From NCBI GenBank assembly GCA_902826145.1, contig CADEDT010000019.1, positions 1 to 32,986 on the forward strand: a stretch of DNA of 32,986 bases, given 5' to 3'. This document shows positions 1-8,323 of the stretch, piece after piece (positions within the stretch are counted from its first letter, which is position 1; each line of letters begins with the position of its first letter). The DNA is from an uncultured Caulobacteraceae bacterium (GTDB lineage Bacteria > Pseudomonadota > Alphaproteobacteria > Caulobacterales > Aquidulcibacteraceae). The notes beneath the pieces were generated by a model. That model was not told where the DNA came from, ran no database searches, and saw nothing but the letters and a program-made list of their open reading frames with translations. Made by a program: the position numbers and the translations under genes.

Positions 1-705
1 CTTGAAGAGATGAAGCGCGCCTTCGAGGAGGCGCACGCGCAGCACTTCGGCTTCTAGGCGCGACACGTTCACTGTTTCGATGGCGATGCCGTCGGCTTCC
101 GAACGCGGCAAGATCACGCCACCGCCGGCAAAGCCGACATAAGCCGGGCGATCGCCGAAGGTGAGCGCGAAGGTCTCTTCGTATTCCGTGCGCTCGCCGG
201 TCTGCGACGGCAGACCTTCGCGGATTGTGACTTGGCGTTCCGGTTCAAGCGGCAAGCCACCCAAGCACAGGAGGTTGCCCGAAACATCGACTTGGAACGG
301 CGCAACCGGATCGAGCGCGATATAGTCGGCAAAGTTCACCGACGGATCGGTTGAAAGGTTCTGCGAGAACTCGAGGCAAGCGCGCGGTTCGGGACGGTTC
401 GTCTCCGCGCGAAGGCGCACGAACGCCATGCCATCGACTTGCGGCGAGCCAGCGCGCGGCGCGTTGGCGTTACGCGCGCTTTCGCCCGCGCCAATCGAGC
501 CAAGCTGGGCGAAATCAAATGCAGGCGCTCCGAGCGACACGCGCCCAAGCACTGCGCCGCCCCAGAGGCCGACGAGCAAAGCCACCGATGTGGCCAGCAC
601 GGTGTTGCGGTTCGTCACCGCCCAGTCGCGCGCGGGCCCTGCCCAAGACCAATTCCACTTACGCGGATCAACGCGCTCCGCGAGCGCTTTCCAATCGAAG
701 GCCAT
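1..705 (-). CDS. Bacterial alpha-2-macroglobulin family protein, N-terminal part (cut by window edge)
   Basis: Open reading frame of 235 codons running off the left edge, with no stop inside the window. Residues 35-56 form one hydrophobic segment after a basic, Trp-rich cytoplasmic stretch, consistent with an inner-membrane anchor facing the periplasm. Downstream, the CLEFSQNLSTDPSVNFADYI stretch (110-129), the YEETF strand (175-179), the VGFAGGGVILPR segment (190-201) and GIAIETVNVSRLEAEVLRV (206-224) match the first macroglobulin (MG1-MG2) domains of bacterial alpha-2-macroglobulins. Those are large periplasmic protease-trapping proteins of roughly 1500-1700 residues, often paired with penicillin-binding protein 1C. 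The start is the ATG at 705, with GGGAG about 9 nt upstream. The thioester region, if any, lies outside the window, so whether the protein is thioester-containing cannot be told. The family call is by resemblance; that this is the true coding strand is supported by unbroken alphaproteobacterial-like codon use. Confidence 0.85.
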   Translation of the reverse strand, partial: MAFDWKALAERVDPRKWNWSWAGPARDWAVTNRNTVLATSVALLVGLWGGAVLGRVSLGAPAFDFAQLGSIGAGESARNANAPRAGSPQVDGMAFVRLRAETNRPEPRACLEFSQNLSTDPSVNFADYIALDPVAPFQVDVSGNLLCLGGLPLEPERQVTIREGLPSQTGERTEYEETFALTFGDRPAYVGFAGGGVILPRSEADGIAIETVNVSRLEAEVLRVRLLEGALHLFK

Positions 706-899
706 GTCGCGCGTCTCCCATCCCACCTGGGGCGTCCAGCATCATGCTTGCCCGAGGCTCGCGCACCGAACAAGCACCATTAAATTCCGGCAAAGTTTGG
801 TCTAGCGCTGCTGTTGCGGCCCGCGCGGCGGCGTGTTTCAACAGTCGCCAAGAAAAATGACGCTGGCGGCGCCTTTGCCGCCAAGCGCGGGAGGATCTG
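706..899. promoter_or_regulatory. Divergent intergenic region between the macroglobulin and acyl-CoA synthetase genes
   Basis: This 194-bp gap must hold the promoters of both divergent genes. GGGAGGATCTG directly precedes the ATG at 900 and is a good ribosome-binding site. A GC-rich self-complementary stretch (GGCGGC near 865, GCCGCC near 878) lies in the leader. No convincing -35/-10 pair was identified by eye. Confidence 0.4.
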
Positions 900-2645
900 A
901 TGAGCGACGGCGCCAAGCCCGCCTTTCCGGCCATGTCCATCGAGCAGGCGCACGCGCTCCTCACCGCCCCCGGCACCATGCTTGAGGTAGGCGAAGAAGA
1001 AGTCCGCGGCATCCGTATGAAAGTATGGAAGAACGCGCCGCCGACGCTGCGTGAGGTCTACGCTCTGGGCGGCATGTTCGGCGGCCGCGACCACCTCGTG
1101 TTCGAGGACGAGCGCGCCACCATCGCCGCCTTCCAAGCCGCCGCCAACAAGTTCCGCCACCAACTCATCGCCGATGGCGTGAAGCCGGGCGACCGCGTCG
1201 CCGTCATCATGCGCAACGTGCCGGAATGGCCGGTGGCGTTTTGGGGCGCGGTTCTCGCCGGGGCAATCGTTACCCCCCTGAATGCGTGGTGGACAGGCCA
1301 GGAGCTCGAATACGGGCTGAAGAACTCCGGCACCTCGCTCGCGATCATGGATGTCGAGCGCTACGAGCGCCTGCGCGAGCACATCGATAACCTGCCCGAG
1401 CTGCGCAAAATCTATGTCTCGCGTTCGCGCGAAGAGATCGCCGATCCACGCGTCGCGCGCTTGGAGAGCATTGTCGGCGCGACGAACGATTGGGCTTCGC
1501 TACCGGCAACGTCGCCGCCGAACGTCCCGGCAAAGCCCGATGACGATGTCGCGATCTTCTACACGTCCGGCACGACAGGGAATCCGAAAGGCGCGGTGAT
1601 CTCTCACCGCAACATCATCTCGAACATGTTCAACAGTGCGTCCGCCCAAGCGCGCTCTTTCGTGCGTCGCGGCGAGGCGCCGCCGCAACCCGATCCAACC
1701 GCGCCGCAAAAAGCGTTTCTGATCTCGGTGCCGTTCTTCCACGCGACGGGCTGCTTCGCGATCATGATCCCCTCGCTCATGGGCGGCGGCAAGATCGTCA
1801 TGCAGCGCCGCTGGGATTGCGATCAGGCGTTGCCGCTCATGCAGAAAGAACACGTCACCCATTTCGGCGGCGTGCCGACGATCGCCTGGCAAGTGCTCGA
1901 ACACCCCGACATCGATAAATACGATCTCTCCTCGATCGAAGGCGTCTCGTACGGCGGCGCGCCGGCCGCCCCTGAACTCGTGAACCGCATCAAGGCGCGC
2001 TTCCCAACGGCGCAACCCGGCCAAGGTTGGGGCATGACGGAAACATCCGCCACGGCGACCTCGAACGGCGCCGAAGACTATGTGCGCAAGCCCGCGAGTT
2101 GCGGCGTGCCGGCAGCGACCGGCGAAGCGAAGATCGTCTCGCTCGAAGGTCAAGAGCTGCCGCGCGGCGAAGTCGGCGAGCTTTGGTACAAAGGCCCCAT
2201 CGTCGTGCGTGGCTATTGGCAGAACGAGAAAGCGTCGAAAGAGACCTTCATCGATGGCTGGGTGAAGACCGGCGACCTCGCCAAGATCGACGACGAAGGC
2301 TTCATCTATATCGTCGACCGCGCCAAAGACATGCTGATCCGCGGCGGCGAGAACATCTACTGCGTCGAAGTTGAGAACGCGCTCTACGACCACGCCGCCG
2401 TCATGGACGCCGCCGTCATCGGCAAGCCGCACGTGCAACTCGGCGAAGAACCGCTTGCGGTGGTACATCTGAAGCCCGGCACATCAGCCACCAGCGAAGA
2501 GCTCCGCCATCACTGCGCGCAGAAGATCGCCGCGTACAAAGTGCCGGTCGAAGTCATCTTCTGGCCCGAGACGCTGCCGCGCAACGCCAACGGCAAGATC
2601 GTGAAAACCGAACTCAAAAAGCAGATCGAGAACCCTCAGTTCTGA
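900..2645 (+). CDS. Acyl-CoA synthetase, class I adenylate-forming (AMP-binding) enzyme
   Basis: A 581-residue fatty-acid/aryl-CoA ligase type enzyme that activates a carboxylate with ATP to an acyl-AMP and transfers it to CoA. The P-loop motif YTSGTTGNPKGAV is at residues 221-233. The GWGMTET motif (A5) lies mid-protein, and GELWYKGPIVVRGYW, DGWVKTGDLAKIDDEG and DRAKDMLIRGGENIY form the A7-A8 hinge region. The C-terminal PRNANGKIVKTEL carries the A10 catalytic lysine. Both the large N-terminal domain and the mobile C-terminal domain are present and of normal length. Start is ATG 900 with GGGAGG upstream. It diverges from the macroglobulin gene; the next two plus-strand genes follow at 57 and 32 bp, so joint transcription is possible. 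The acyl substrate cannot be read from sequence; medium/long-chain fatty acids or aromatic acids are all possible. Confidence 0.93.
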   Translation: MSDGAKPAFPAMSIEQAHALLTAPGTMLEVGEEEVRGIRMKVWKNAPPTLREVYALGGMFGGRDHLVFEDERATIAAFQAAANKFRHQLIADGVKPGDRVAVIMRNVPEWPVAFWGAVLAGAIVTPLNAWWTGQELEYGLKNSGTSLAIMDVERYERLREHIDNLPELRKIYVSRSREEIADPRVARLESIVGATNDWASLPATSPPNVPAKPDDDVAIFYTSGTTGNPKGAVISHRNIISNMFNSASAQARSFVRRGEAPPQPDPTAPQKAFLISVPFFHATGCFAIMIPSLMGGGKIVMQRRWDCDQALPLMQKEHVTHFGGVPTIAWQVLEHPDIDKYDLSSIEGVSYGGAPAAPELVNRIKARFPTAQPGQGWGMTETSATATSNGAEDYVRKPASCGVPAATGEAKIVSLEGQELPRGEVGELWYKGPIVVRGYWQNEKASKETFIDGWVKTGDLAKIDDEGFIYIVDRAKDMLIRGGENIYCVEVENALYDHAAVMDAAVIGKPHVQLGEEPLAVVHLKPGTSATSEELRHHCAQKIAAYKVPVEVIFWPETLPRNANGKIVKTELKKQIENPQF

Positions 2646-2702
2646 TTGCTCTTGAAAAGCTTCGCGCGAAGCGCAAGTTGAGGCGCTGAGGAGCGAAGCT
2701 GC

Positions 2703-2948
2703 ATGACTAAGATCGTCTATGAAATCGTCCGTCACGATGGCGGCTGGGCGTTCAAGCTCGATGGCACGCTCTCAAACACATATCAGTCGCATGACGCCGC
2801 GTATAATGCCGCCAAGCGCGTAGCTCTCGAACAGATGCGTCCCGGCGAAACCGCCGGCATCTCTTGGGAAGACGAACGTGGCCGCTGGCACGACGAGATC
2901 TCGCCCGGTGACGATCGCCCGCAAGTCGACATCGTCGACAAGAACTGA
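2703..2948 (+). CDS. Small DUF2188-like protein
   Basis: An 81-residue acidic protein. The opening YEIVRHDGGWAFKLDG, then SHDAAYNAAKRVA, and WEDERGRWHDE near the C-terminus resemble the DUF2188 fold (small beta-hairpin plus helix proteins, often with a trailing KDGKGR-type motif). It has no signal peptide or membrane segment, so it is probably cytosolic. The start at 2703 is supported by AGGAG about 9 nt upstream. It sits between the acyl-CoA synthetase and the decarboxylase, 57 bp after and 32 bp before them. A 14-nt perfect palindrome (GCTTCGCGCGAAGC, 2659-2672) lies just upstream and could form a small hairpin in the leader. Function unknown; the family assignment is by resemblance only. 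Confidence 0.7.
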   Translation: MTKIVYEIVRHDGGWAFKLDGTLSNTYQSHDAAYNAAKRVALEQMRPGETAGISWEDERGRWHDEISPGDDRPQVDIVDKN

Positions 2949-2980
2949 GCTATAAGCCGCCCGGCCAAGGAGCCTGCGGC

Positions 2981-4387
2981 ATGGAAGACTTTCGCAAATG
3001 GGCGGTGCGCGCCGCCGAATGGGGCGTCGACTATCGCGCGCGCCTGCGCGAACTCCCCGTGCGCCCCGACGTGCAGCCCGGTGAGATCGCGGCTCAGATT
3101 GCAGCGGCACCTCCCGAGCAAGCCGAAGCGTTCGAAGACGTGTTCGCCGATTTTGAACGCATCATCGCGCCTGGCATGACCAATTGGCAGCACCCGCGCT
3201 TCTTCGCGTACTTCGCCGCCAACGCCGCGCCACCCTCTGTCATCGCCGAGTATCTCGTGAAGGCGATGGCCGCCGTCTGCATGCTTTGGCAGACCTCGCC
3301 CGCGGCGACCGAACTCGAAACCAAGATGATCGACTGGCTGCGCCAAGCCTTCGGCCTTCCCGAGGGCTTCAAAGGCTGCATCCAGGACACCGCCTCCACA
3401 GCAACGCTCGCCGCTGTGCTGGTGATGCGCGAGCGCGCGCTCGGCTTTACCGGCAACACAGCCGGCCTCTTCGGCGCACAGCGTCTGCGCGTCTATTGTT
3501 CGCCTGAGGCGCACTCCTCGATCGATCGCGCTATCTGGTTCTCCGGTATCGGCGCCGACAATCTCGTGCGCATCCCCATCAAAGGCCCACTGCGGGGCGC
3601 TGACCCTGAGGCGCTGCGCGAACTCATTCTCGCGGACATCGCTGCCGGCATGAAACCCGCAGGCATCATCGGCAATGTTGGCGCAACGGGCGTCGGCGCG
3701 ACCGATCAGATCGGCGCGCTCGCCGCGATCGCGCGCGAGTTCGATCTCTATTTGCATGTCGACGCCGCATGGGCTGGCACAGCGATGATCTGCCCCGAGC
3801 TGCGCCACTTCTGGGCCGGCATCGAAGGCGCCGACAGCATCGTCATTAACCCGCACAAGTGGCTGGGCGCACAACAGCACTGCACAGCGCATTTCGTTCG
3901 CGATCCTTCGACGCTCACGCGCACCCTCGCCGCACGCCCGGACTATCTGCACACGCTGGGGCAAGACGAAGTCGTCAATTACAGCGAATGGGGCATTCCC
4001 CTCGGGCGCCAATTCCGCGCGCTGAAGCTCTGGTTTTTGCTACGCGCCTACGGCCTCGAAGCGCTGCGCACAATGATCCGCAATCACATCCGGTGGTCGC
4101 GGGCGCTCTGCGAGAAGCTGCGCACGGCGCCGGCCTTCGAGATCGTCACCGAGCCGAACTACTCGCTATTCTCATTCCGATATCGTGGCAAAGGCAGCGC
4201 CAATCTCGATGCGATGAATCTCGCGCTCGTCGAAGCAATCAACGCCGACGGCCGCATCTATCTCACGCAAACCCGCGTCGACGGCACCGTCGCCATCCGC
4301 TTCCAGGTTGGGCAGTTCGAGTGCACCGAAGTGGATGTGATGAGCGCCTATGATGTGATCACCGACGTCGCGCGCACGCTGGACTAG
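2981..4387 (+). CDS. PLP-dependent group II decarboxylase (aromatic-L-amino-acid decarboxylase type)
   Basis: A 468-residue PLP enzyme of the group II decarboxylase family (DOPA/tryptophan/tyrosine decarboxylases). HPRFFAYF near residue 70 and TASTATLAAVLVMRER are typical substrate- and phosphate-binding stretches. VDAAWAG places the PLP-pairing aspartate at D261, and INPHKWLG places the Schiff-base lysine at K293. Length and motif spacing match the animal and bacterial aromatic amino acid decarboxylases (about 470-480 residues), so it looks intact. Predicted reaction: amino acid to amine plus CO2. The exact substrate is uncertain; some bacterial relatives are amine-forming tryptophan/phenylalanine decarboxylases and others act in different pathways. 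Start ATG 2981 has AAGGAG 9 nt upstream. The stop overlaps the stop of the convergent gene by 4 bp. Confidence 0.9.
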   Translation: MEDFRKWAVRAAEWGVDYRARLRELPVRPDVQPGEIAAQIAAAPPEQAEAFEDVFADFERIIAPGMTNWQHPRFFAYFAANAAPPSVIAEYLVKAMAAVCMLWQTSPAATELETKMIDWLRQAFGLPEGFKGCIQDTASTATLAAVLVMRERALGFTGNTAGLFGAQRLRVYCSPEAHSSIDRAIWFSGIGADNLVRIPIKGPLRGADPEALRELILADIAAGMKPAGIIGNVGATGVGATDQIGALAAIAREFDLYLHVDAAWAGTAMICPELRHFWAGIEGADSIVINPHKWLGAQQHCTAHFVRDPSTLTRTLAARPDYLHTLGQDEVVNYSEWGIPLGRQFRALKLWFLLRAYGLEALRTMIRNHIRWSRALCEKLRTAPAFEIVTEPNYSLFSFRYRGKGSANLDAMNLALVEAINADGRIYLTQTRVDGTVAIRFQVGQFECTEVDVMSAYDVITDVARTLD

Positions 4388-5382
4388 CCTCCCGGCGCCG
4401 GCTGCGGAGCGGCTATCGAGTCCGTAGGCGGACGGACGCTGTTAAAACGATCGCGCCTGTCTGGACGCGGCATTCTGCATCCTAGGAAGCGCGATCGGCT
4501 GAAGGTCGCGATCTGCACGGCGTTGGATTGATTGCCGCCAAGGACTTGGAGGCCGCTCTCTGTTTCGTCCAGAAAGAAGCCGACGTGCGTGGAATTGCCG
4601 TCGGGACTGTCCCGCCAAAAAACAGCGACGCACCCAGGCGTAAGGCGACTGGGCGCGCCCCAACTCAACCAGGAGCGACCTTCCATCGATTGCGTGCCCA
4701 CCAGGCCTGCCTGCGTCATCACCCAATTTACAAACGCCGACGACCAACCGACGTCCTCACCAAGAGCGGCGTTTGGATTGACCGATCGGATATATTCAAG
4801 AATGCGAGGGTTATCGCCGTTTGGTCGCTCCGCTTGTCCGCGCTCATTTGCAGCGATGCGAAGCCACGTTGGCCCGAGATTCAACCAATCGAATGACGAC
4901 ACCGGCGTGGTCGAGACACTCGCCTTCTCCGTGTACCAGATATCGGGATCAAAGATGACGCGTATCGTCGTCCCGTCGAGCGGCCGCATCGGCTCGTTGA
5001 AAAAGTGTGGCTCGCCTTCGAACATGTACTCAAATCGAAGGACAGCGGGCGGCGGGCGGCGACCAATCACCGCGCGAGCCGAGCCCTGCTCGCCGCTGAC
5101 CAAGCGGGTCTCGCCATCACGAAATTGCATTGGCTCAAGGTCAGCATCGAGCACCTGGATGACCGCTCCTTCGAGCGGTCTGGATTGGCCATCTTGGACC
5201 AGGAAGACTAGCTCGGCTTGGGAATTGAGCACTTCTCCTGCGGCCTTCCAAAGCGCCTGCGCGGTAAGCGTGCCAACGGAGGCCAGCATCGCCGCAGCCA
5301 CCACCACCCATATCGGCTTGTCGCCGATCATAGTCTTTAGCCAATTCGGCACAGCTCGCTCCTCGCGACCCACGCCTGACAT
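4384..5382 (-). CDS. Membrane-anchored TIGR02594/CHAP-like protein with Ser replacing the expected Cys
   Basis: A 332-residue protein with one hydrophobic segment at about 23-45, a beta-rich middle region (about 55-150) and a C-terminal domain (about 170-305) that resembles the TIGR02594 family, a papain-like (NlpC/P60, CHAP-like) fold often linked to peptidoglycan hydrolases. Recognisable parts are NPRILEYIRS (191-200), WSSAFVNWVMTQAG (213-226), RSWLSWG, GCVAVFWR, THVGFF (H266) and VLGGNQSNAV near 280. In typical members the motif reads WCSAF, with Cys as nucleophile; here the codon is TCG and the residue S214, while the His is kept. It may therefore be a non-catalytic cell-wall-binding or structural protein. 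It is convergent with the decarboxylase (4-bp overlap). The anchor suggests a periplasmic globular part. Confidence 0.72.
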   Translation of the reverse strand: MSGVGREERAVPNWLKTMIGDKPIWVVVAAAMLASVGTLTAQALWKAAGEVLNSQAELVFLVQDGQSRPLEGAVIQVLDADLEPMQFRDGETRLVSGEQGSARAVIGRRPPPAVLRFEYMFEGEPHFFNEPMRPLDGTTIRVIFDPDIWYTEKASVSTTPVSSFDWLNLGPTWLRIAANERGQAERPNGDNPRILEYIRSVNPNAALGEDVGWSSAFVNWVMTQAGLVGTQSMEGRSWLSWGAPSRLTPGCVAVFWRDSPDGNSTHVGFFLDETESGLQVLGGNQSNAVQIATFSRSRFLGCRMPRPDRRDRFNSVRPPTDSIAAPQPAPGG

Positions 5383-5438
5383 CCTACACGCCTAGCGTGC
5401 GCAAGGCCCAGCCATTTCTGGCGGCGCAATCGACAGCA

Positions 5439-5912
5439 CTACTGCAAATGCGCTTCGACGAACCAGAGGTCCTTGTCGATCTGGCGTGACACGCCGGTGA
5501 AGAGATCGGCCGTGTCCTTGTCACCAGCTTCATCGGCGGTATCGATCGCCGCCCGCGCGAGCTTGCCGAACGCGGCGAGACGATCCGCAACCGCTTGCGT
5601 CACGTCCTTCCCGGCCGACAGGTTCGTGGGAAACGGCGCCAAGTTCGTATTTTTGGCCGCCGATTGCAGCGTGCCTTCCGCAAAACCCGCCAACGAAACC
5701 GCACGCTCGGCGATATCGTCGGTGAACGTATCGACGCGAGCTTGAATCTGATCGAACAGCCCATGCAACGCGATGAAGGTCGGCCCCTTCACGTTCCAAT
5801 GCGCTTCCTTGATCGAGAGCCTGAGATCGACCGCATCCGCCAGACGCGCGTTCAGCAGCGCGATCATGGCCTTGCGCGTGTTGTCCGGCAGGTCGTTGCG
5901 AGTGGTCGGCAT
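5439..5912 (-). CDS. dps: Dps ferritin-like DNA-protection protein
   Basis: A 157-residue Dps-family miniferritin, which assembles into a dodecamer, oxidises Fe(II) with hydrogen peroxide and stores the iron, protecting DNA in stationary phase and oxidative stress. The intersubunit ferroxidase ligands are all present with the family spacing: H38 and H50 (in AHWNVKGPTFIALH), D65 and E69 (in DTFTDDIAER). The start was set at ATG 5912 because AGGAGAG sits about 7 nt upstream; a longer frame upstream adds 17 Pro/Gly-rich residues without a ribosome-binding site. It is a single-gene unit between a convergent-overlap pair and the hydrolase operon. The upstream region carries repeated CCCATATCT boxes, a possible regulator site. 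Confidence 0.95.
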   Translation of the reverse strand: MPTTRNDLPDNTRKAMIALLNARLADAVDLRLSIKEAHWNVKGPTFIALHGLFDQIQARVDTFTDDIAERAVSLAGFAEGTLQSAAKNTNLAPFPTNLSAGKDVTQAVADRLAAFGKLARAAIDTADEAGDKDTADLFTGVSRQIDKDLWFVEAHLQ

Positions 5913-5933
5913 GGGCGTCTCTCCTGAAGGCTC

Positions 5934-5985
5934 AGATATGGGTTCGCGCGGCGGCCCCGGCAACGCAATGACCCATAGATATGGG
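5934..5985. promoter_or_regulatory. Repeated AGATATGGG boxes and a dyad upstream of dps
   Basis: The 9-mer AGATATGGG occurs at 5934-5942 and again at 5977-5985. The second copy is part of a perfect dyad, CCCATA (5972-5977) and TATGGG (5980-5985). The boxes lie 22-73 bp upstream of the dps start, where an OxyR- or Fur-type regulator might act. No regulator is assigned from the sequence. Confidence 0.35.
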
Positions 5986-6012
5986 CCCTATTCTGGATCG
6001 GCTTTTTCTATC

Positions 6013-6987
6013 TCAAAGCGTCGCCAGCCAATCGATCAGCAGGCCTGTCGTTTCCTTCGGCGCTTCCTGCTGTGTCCAATGACCGATCCGCGGAATGACG
6101 TGTGAGCCGCGATGGTCCGACGTGTTCGCCGTCATGCGCTCGAACGCCGCCTCGGCGCTGCCGCCGAACATCTTCAGCACCAGATCGTTTTCACCGACAA
6201 TGAACAGCGACGGCTGATGGATCACACGATCCTCGATCGTGCTCATGTACTCGAAGTCGCGCGTATGATTGCGATAGCGATTAAGCGGCCCACGGAAACC
6301 GGAACCGGTGAACTCACTCACGAAATAGTCGATGTCGTCGTTCGACATCCACGCCGGGAACGGCTGCGGGTCGGGCAGACCATCAAGCAGCGGATCGCCG
6401 TGCTTCTTGTCGACGCCGCCCCAATAGCCGGCGGAGTCGCCACTGCCCGCGTAGTAGAGCTTGCGTAGCCCCCCGCGCACGTCCGACTCGAACGCAGCTT
6501 CCGCCACGCCTTCGTCCTTGAAGTAAGCTTGGTAGAAGAACTTGCCCTGATCAATGTACATCGCCTTGATGAGCGCATCGAGCGACATCGGCGGCAGTCC
6601 GAACCACGGCACGCTCAAGCCAGCAACAGCGCGGACCTGCTTTGGATGCAGGACCGCCGTGTGCCAAACAATCGGCGCGCCCCAATCGTGCCCAATCAAC
6701 ACTGCGGGTTTTCCCGGAGAGAGCGCATCGATAACGCCCGCGACATCCGCCGCGATTTCCTTGATCGCGTACGCCTCAACCGCGCGCGGTTTGTCCGATC
6801 CGCCATAGCCGCGCACGTCGATCGCACATGCCGCGAAGCCCGCCGCCGCAAGCGGCGCCATTTGGTGTCGCCAGGAATACCAGCTCTCCGGAAAGCCATG
6901 CACCATGACGACGAGCGGCCCCTCGCCTTGCACAGCTGCGCGGATTTTGATGCCGTTGGCATCGATCATTCGGAATTCGGGTTTCAT
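6013..6987 (-). CDS. Alpha/beta hydrolase, epoxide-hydrolase-like
   Basis: A 324-residue alpha/beta hydrolase. HGFPESWYSWRHQM (30-43) holds the oxyanion-hole HGFP. GHDWGAP (99-105) carries an aspartate nucleophile, D101, as in soluble epoxide hydrolases and haloalkane dehalogenases rather than a serine. H303 in RIGHWTQQEAP is the probable catalytic histidine. The HGFPE and GYGGSDKP motifs and overall length favour epoxide hydrolase, with ring opening via a covalent aspartyl ester. No signal peptide, so cytosolic. The start ATG overlaps the stop of the upstream DUF885 gene by 4 nt (ATGA), so the two are translationally coupled. Substrate unknown; fluoroacetate dehalogenase-type activity is a less likely alternative. 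Confidence 0.9.
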   Translation of the reverse strand: MKPEFRMIDANGIKIRAAVQGEGPLVVMVHGFPESWYSWRHQMAPLAAAGFAACAIDVRGYGGSDKPRAVEAYAIKEIAADVAGVIDALSPGKPAVLIGHDWGAPIVWHTAVLHPKQVRAVAGLSVPWFGLPPMSLDALIKAMYIDQGKFFYQAYFKDEGVAEAAFESDVRGGLRKLYYAGSGDSAGYWGGVDKKHGDPLLDGLPDPQPFPAWMSNDDIDYFVSEFTGSGFRGPLNRYRNHTRDFEYMSTIEDRVIHQPSLFIVGENDLVLKMFGGSAEAAFERMTANTSDHRGSHVIPRIGHWTQQEAPKETTGLLIDWLATL

Positions 6988-8255
6988 TGCAGATCCGCCG
7001 GCAAGGTGGGTTGAGTGAGAATGCTCTCATAGGCGCGCCAACGCGCGTCGTTGTCCGCGCCGGCGCGTTCGACAAAGGCGCGCACGACGTCTTCGCCGGA
7101 CGAGTAATTGATCACGTACGAGCGATAGTGATCGGCGAAGGCGATGCTGCGCTCGGCCCGTTCGCGTGAAGTGACGCCGTAGCGCTGCGTCAGCTCAATT
7201 GCGCGCGCCCGATTGATCTCGCCGTCGAGATACATCTGGTCGACCGTGAGAGTAGCGCCACGCAAGTCATCCAGCGCTTCCTGCAAGTCCGCGAGCGCCG
7301 GCGCGGTCGCCGGATCGAGCCCCGCGAGCGGAAACAGCGTATCGCGTTCGAACGCTAACTTCTCGTCGCCCGGGAATGCGAGATCGACGCCATAATTGCC
7401 GCCACCCTCGTTGAGCGGCCCCTGCGGCGAGAACAGCGGCATGATCGAAAACTCGACCCAGCCGCGGTCGCGATACAAGCGCTCTGCGCTGATCCCCTGC
7501 ACATGATGGCCGGGATAGCCCTCGTGGCAACCGTAGCCGATCGCCGCGTCGATATAGATGGGCTGATCTGTGTTCACTTGGATCAGACTGTGATTGTCGC
7601 CGCGATACCAATTGTAGGCGCCCCAAGATTGACCGGTGACGAGCTCCAACTCGAACCGCTCATTCTCAGGCAATTCAATGTGCTCCGCCGTGCGCCGCCG
7701 ACATTCCGCGATAGCGGCCTGCAACACGGTGAGCAGCCTATCGTGCGGAATAAGGTAGCGGTCGCGCACCGCTTGCACACGGTCAGAAAGCGGCCCACGC
7801 CCGGGCAACAAAGTCTCGAGACGCGCCAGAGCTGCATCGTAGCTGTCCAGCGGCCGCAATGTTGGCCGCAGCGCGAACAGACGCTCGGCCTCGTCGGCGA
7901 ATGGCACGCGTTCGCCATCGATCATGTCGAGCCGGAAGCGCGCACTCGATACGTAAGCCGCAAGCGCACGCGCTCGCCGCTGCACCTCTGCGTCACGCGA
8001 CTGCCCAAGCGCCTCCGTTATCTGCGCGCTGAGCGCGTCGGCCGCAGTTTTGAGATCAGCCGTTGATCGAGGATTGGCCTCGGCCTCTGTCTTCCACTCG
8101 GGCGGGCCATAGTAAGCGTCGATATAGCCTTCCTCGTACGTGCCGATCTCAAGCGCGAGACGAACGTAGCTTTCCGCCAGCGGATTGAGGTCTGGCTCGG
8201 CGCGCGGCGTACACGCCGCGACGGCCAAAGCCATCGCCAGAAGCAAAGCCCGCAT
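6984..8255 (-). CDS. DUF885 family lipoprotein (putative metallopeptidase-like)
   Basis: A 423-residue exported protein. The N-terminus is a short hydrophobic signal ending in a lipobox (VAAC, Cys15), so it is probably a lipoprotein. HEGYPGHH (residues 244-251) and the downstream PLNEGGGNYGVDLAF region are the hallmarks of DUF885, a family whose HExxPGH-type motif suggests zinc-dependent hydrolysis; substrates are largely unassigned. The N-terminal half is helical, with YEEGYIDAYYGPPEW near residue 40 as another family signature. It is the first gene of a pair with the epoxide-hydrolase-like gene (ATGA overlap). Enzymatic activity is inference from the motif. Confidence 0.87.
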   Translation of the reverse strand: MRALLLAMALAVAACTPRAEPDLNPLAESYVRLALEIGTYEEGYIDAYYGPPEWKTEAEANPRSTADLKTAADALSAQITEALGQSRDAEVQRRARALAAYVSSARFRLDMIDGERVPFADEAERLFALRPTLRPLDSYDAALARLETLLPGRGPLSDRVQAVRDRYLIPHDRLLTVLQAAIAECRRRTAEHIELPENERFELELVTGQSWGAYNWYRGDNHSLIQVNTDQPIYIDAAIGYGCHEGYPGHHVQGISAERLYRDRGWVEFSIMPLFSPQGPLNEGGGNYGVDLAFPGDEKLAFERDTLFPLAGLDPATAPALADLQEALDDLRGATLTVDQMYLDGEINRARAIELTQRYGVTSRERAERSIAFADHYRSYVINYSSGEDVVRAFVERAGADNDARWRAYESILTQPTLPADLQ

Positions 8256-8323
8256 CCTGATCCTCCGGGCGCCACCTTAGCAGCAAAACGGCGCGCGCAC
8301 GCCGCTTACGTCGCGGGAACCCG

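Noticed and set aside
351..860. Plus-strand frames across the macroglobulin gene (351-860, 428-805, 439-783)
   Set aside because: Basic, low-complexity translations antisense to an unbroken minus-strand frame whose protein matches the macroglobulin family.
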